13,628 nucleotides of DNA from Frankiaceae bacterium (GTDB taxonomy: Bacteria > Actinomycetota > Actinomycetes > JAFAQI01), in the NCBI GenBank assembly GCA_030840615.1, contig JAVEEE010000179.1, positions 1 through 13,628 of the forward strand, given 5' to 3'. The translations under genes were made by a program, and so were the position numbers. Numbering within the stretch: the first letter of the stretch is position 1; each line of letters opens with the position of its first letter. Below, one piece after another: positions 12,120-13,628 of this stretch. The notes under the pieces were generated by a model. It saw nothing but the letters and a program-made list of their open reading frames with translations, had not been told where the DNA came from and made no database searches.

Positions 12120-13552
12120 TGCACCGGCGGTCGACGGTCGGCCCAGGGCGCGGCCTGCTCCAGCTGCGAAGCGACGCGCACCAACAGGTCTTCCCGCCCG
12201 TAAGCCGCGACGAGCTGGACACCGACCGGTAGGCCGGCTGCCGACCAGTGCAGCGGCAGGCTGACGGCCGGCTGGCCGGTCATGTTGAACTGCGCCGTGT
12301 AGGGGATGAAGCTCGCGATCCGCGCGCCCTCGCCCTTCGGCCCGTCCTCGGTGAACCAGCCGAGCCGCGGCGGCGGCGCGCCGAGGGTCGGGGTGACGAG
12401 CACGTCGTGGTGCGTCCACCACTGCGCCATCCGTCGGGTCCACTGGCCGATCCAGGTGCGGGCCTCCAGGTAGTCCGTCGCCGGCATCGCGGAGCCCCAT
12501 TGCCGGTAGGTGACGTTGCGCGGCTCGAGCTCGTCGTCGGCGATCGGCCTGCCGATCAGCGCCTCGAAGGCGCGGAACGACGCCTCCGTGTCGGCGGCGA
12601 TGATCGTCGCGAACTTGTGTCCGAACTCCTCCTCGAACATCGCTGCAGGCGCCGCCTCGTCGACGTCGTGCCCCAGTGACTCGAGCAGCCGCGCGGCTGT
12701 CGCGACAGCGGCCCGGCACTCCGGATCGTCGAGGTACTGCGCGCCGATCGCGTGGTCAGCCACCCCGACGCGCAGCCGCCCGGGTTCGCGGCCGAGCTCG
12801 GCGGCGAGCGGTCCAGGCAACGCCGGCGCGTAGTAGGGCTCGCCCGGCATCGAGCCGCTGATTGCATCGAGAACGGCCGCGGCGTCACGAACGGACCGAG
12901 CGACCGACCCGTCGATCGTGCCGCCGGCCCAGCCCTCGCCGACCAGCGGGCCCTGCGACACCCGCGCCCGGGTCGGCTTGAGCCCGACCAGGCCGCACTC
13001 GCTCGCCGGGATCCGGATCGAGCCGCCACCGTCGTTGGCGTGCGCGACCGGCACCATGCCGCTCGCGACCGCGGCCGCCGACCCTCCCGAAGACCCGCCG
13101 GTCGAGTGCTCGGGGTTCCACGGGTTGCGAGCCGGCGGGAAGCTCTTGGGCTCGGTCGTCACCGTCGTACCGAACTCGGGCACGTTGGTCCGTCCCAGCA
13201 CCACGAAACCGGCCGCGCGGAACTGCTCGGCGAGGTACGACGTGACCGGCCAGCGCAGATCGCGCAGCGGCCCGATGCCGAATGCCGTCTGCTCGCCGGC
13301 GACCGTGCAGCCGAGGTCCTTGAGCAGGATCGGCACCCCGCGGAAGGGCGCAGCGTCGTCGACGCCCGGCGGCAGCTCGCCGGCGGCCTCGGTGCGAGCC
13401 TCGTCGAAGCGGGTGCGGATGACGGCGTCAAGCTGCGGGTTCACCGCCTCGACGCGAGCGATGGCGGACTCCACGAGCTCCTTGGAGCTCACGTCGCCGC
13501 GACGAACGAGGTCGGCTTGGGCAGTGGCGTCGAGCCAGGCAAGATCCGTCAC
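12113..13552 (-). CDS. Amidase (amidase signature family), not GatA
   Basis: This 479-aa amidase-signature enzyme hydrolyses an unknown amide. The triad is Lys78 (in ILLKDLG), cis-Ser154 (in TGGSSGGS) and Ser178 (in GGGSIRIPAS), with the standard 24-residue Ser-Ser spacing. Unlike the GatA at the other end of the window, it has NDGGGSIRIPAS in place of DTGGSIRQP and lacks the GatA KPTYGGVSRYG signature (it has KPTRARVSQGP), so it is a general amidase related to 6-aminohexanoate-cyclic-dimer hydrolase or aryl-acylamidase types. No signal peptide is visible. The start is the GTG at 13552. TAACGT 7 nt upstream suggests a leaderless transcript, and no Shine-Dalgarno is seen. It is divergent from ilvD with a 39-bp gap and convergent with the enoyl reductase-family gene across 13 bp. 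Confidence 0.92.
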   Translation of the reverse strand: MTDLAWLDATAQADLVRRGDVSSKELVESAIARVEAVNPQLDAVIRTRFDEARTEAAGELPPGVDDAAPFRGVPILLKDLGCTVAGEQTAFGIGPLRDLRWPVTSYLAEQFRAAGFVVLGRTNVPEFGTTVTTEPKSFPPARNPWNPEHSTGGSSGGSAAAVASGMVPVAHANDGGGSIRIPASECGLVGLKPTRARVSQGPLVGEGWAGGTIDGSVARSVRDAAAVLDAISGSMPGEPYYAPALPGPLAAELGREPGRLRVGVADHAIGAQYLDDPECRAAVATAARLLESLGHDVDEAAPAAMFEEEFGHKFATIIAADTEASFRAFEALIGRPIADDELEPRNVTYRQWGSAMPATDYLEARTWIGQWTRRMAQWWTHHDVLVTPTLGAPPPRLGWFTEDGPKGEGARIASFIPYTAQFNMTGQPAVSLPLHWSAAGLPVGVQLVAAYGREDLLVRVASQLEQAAPWADRRPPVHA

Positions 13553-13559
13553 GGCGCGG

Positions 13560-13565
13560 ACGTTA
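13560..13565 (-). promoter_or_regulatory. Candidate -10 hexamer for the amidase (TAACGT)
   Basis: On the minus strand TAACGT ends 7 nt before the GTG at 13552, which is leaderless spacing. No -35 is evident. Confidence 0.45.
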
Positions 13566-13591
13566 CTCGCCGGCTACATAAGGTGGCACCC

Positions 13592-13628
13592 ATGGTTGAC
13601 CGCAAACCGCGCAGTCGCGACGTGACCG
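13592..13628 (+). CDS. ilvD: Dihydroxy-acid dehydratase, N-terminal fragment (cut by window edge)
   Basis: Only 12 codons are present: MVDRKPRSRDVT. The KPRSRDVT motif opens many actinobacterial IlvD proteins, where it is followed by DGLE or a similar sequence. IlvD dehydrates 2,3-dihydroxy-acids in valine, leucine and isoleucine synthesis. AGGTGG (13581-13586) lies 5 nt before the ATG and supports the start. In several actinobacteria, branched-chain amino-acid genes lie not far from gatCAB, which fits this assignment. The call rests on a very short match. Confidence 0.7.
   Translation, partial: MVDRKPRSRDVT

Noticed and set aside
12113..13552. Second copy of gatA
   Set aside because: It shares the amidase-signature triad but lacks the DTGGSIRQP and KPTYGGVSRYG signatures of GatA and has no gatC or gatB beside it.
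13575..13580. TACATA as a -10 element for ilvD
   Set aside because: Transcription would begin near 13587, after the AGGTGG ribosome site at 13581-13586, which is inconsistent with a leadered start at 13592. The promoter is probably further upstream, within the amidase gene.
1..13628. One integrated new pathway or defence system linking all the genes
   Set aside because: The genes are mostly single units in mixed orientation with housekeeping or generic enzyme functions; no nuclease, toxin, phage or mobile-element gene is present, and no shared substrate can be argued from the sequence.

Overview
The window looks like chromosomal DNA of a high-GC actinobacterium. Supporting signs are the strong G/C bias at third codon positions, GTG and TTG starts, a GatCAB amidotransferase locus, an RbpA-type RNA polymerase-binding protein, a mycobacterial-type 'trans-acting enoyl reductase', and the first codons of ilvD at the right edge. 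The genus cannot be fixed by eye. I see no rRNA, tRNA, CRISPR array, transposase, integrase or attachment site.

Layout, left to right. gatA (glutaminyl/asparaginyl-tRNA amidotransferase subunit A) runs from base 2 to 1474. It is followed by a 41-codon Lys-rich small ORF on the minus strand, and then by a divergent 88-aa plus-strand gene for a compact RbpA-like zinc protein. A 637-aa GH15 glucoamylase/trehalase-type hydrolase lies on the minus strand (1946-3859). gatB (3885-5387) starts only 25 bp from the GH15 start codon. A 185-bp spacer after gatB carries a 16-bp tandem repeat and a small hairpin. It leads into a secreted, apparently C-terminally membrane-anchored copper radical oxidase of the galactose oxidase/GlxA type (5573-7828). 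Next come a minus-strand two-gene operon (GNAT acetyltransferase, then alpha/beta hydrolase, joined by TGATG), a divergent 137-aa protein of unknown function, a hemerythrin HHE-domain protein, a saccharopine-dehydrogenase-like/enoyl reductase-family protein, a minus-strand amidase, and the start of ilvD.

Functional reading. gatA and gatB, with a presumed gatC just off the left edge, form the transamidosome enzyme that makes Gln-tRNA(Gln) and/or Asn-tRNA(Asn). The other genes are mostly single-gene units and do not form one obvious pathway. I found no convincing new multi-gene system.

The most interesting signals are regulatory or architectural. Six of the twelve genes whose upstream DNA is in the window carry a TANNNT hexamer 6-8 nt before the start codon, as expected for leaderless transcripts; the others have a Shine-Dalgarno sequence or stop/start coupling. 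Two divergent junctions carry overlapping or abutting -10 hexamers (AGGCTAGCGT at 3868-3877 and AGGCTATAGAGT at 9705-9716), suggesting bidirectional promoters. One convergent junction has a perfect 9-bp inverted repeat containing both stop codons. The gatA and gatB genes are split by about 2.4 kb that includes an opposed GH15 gene and the RbpA-like gene.
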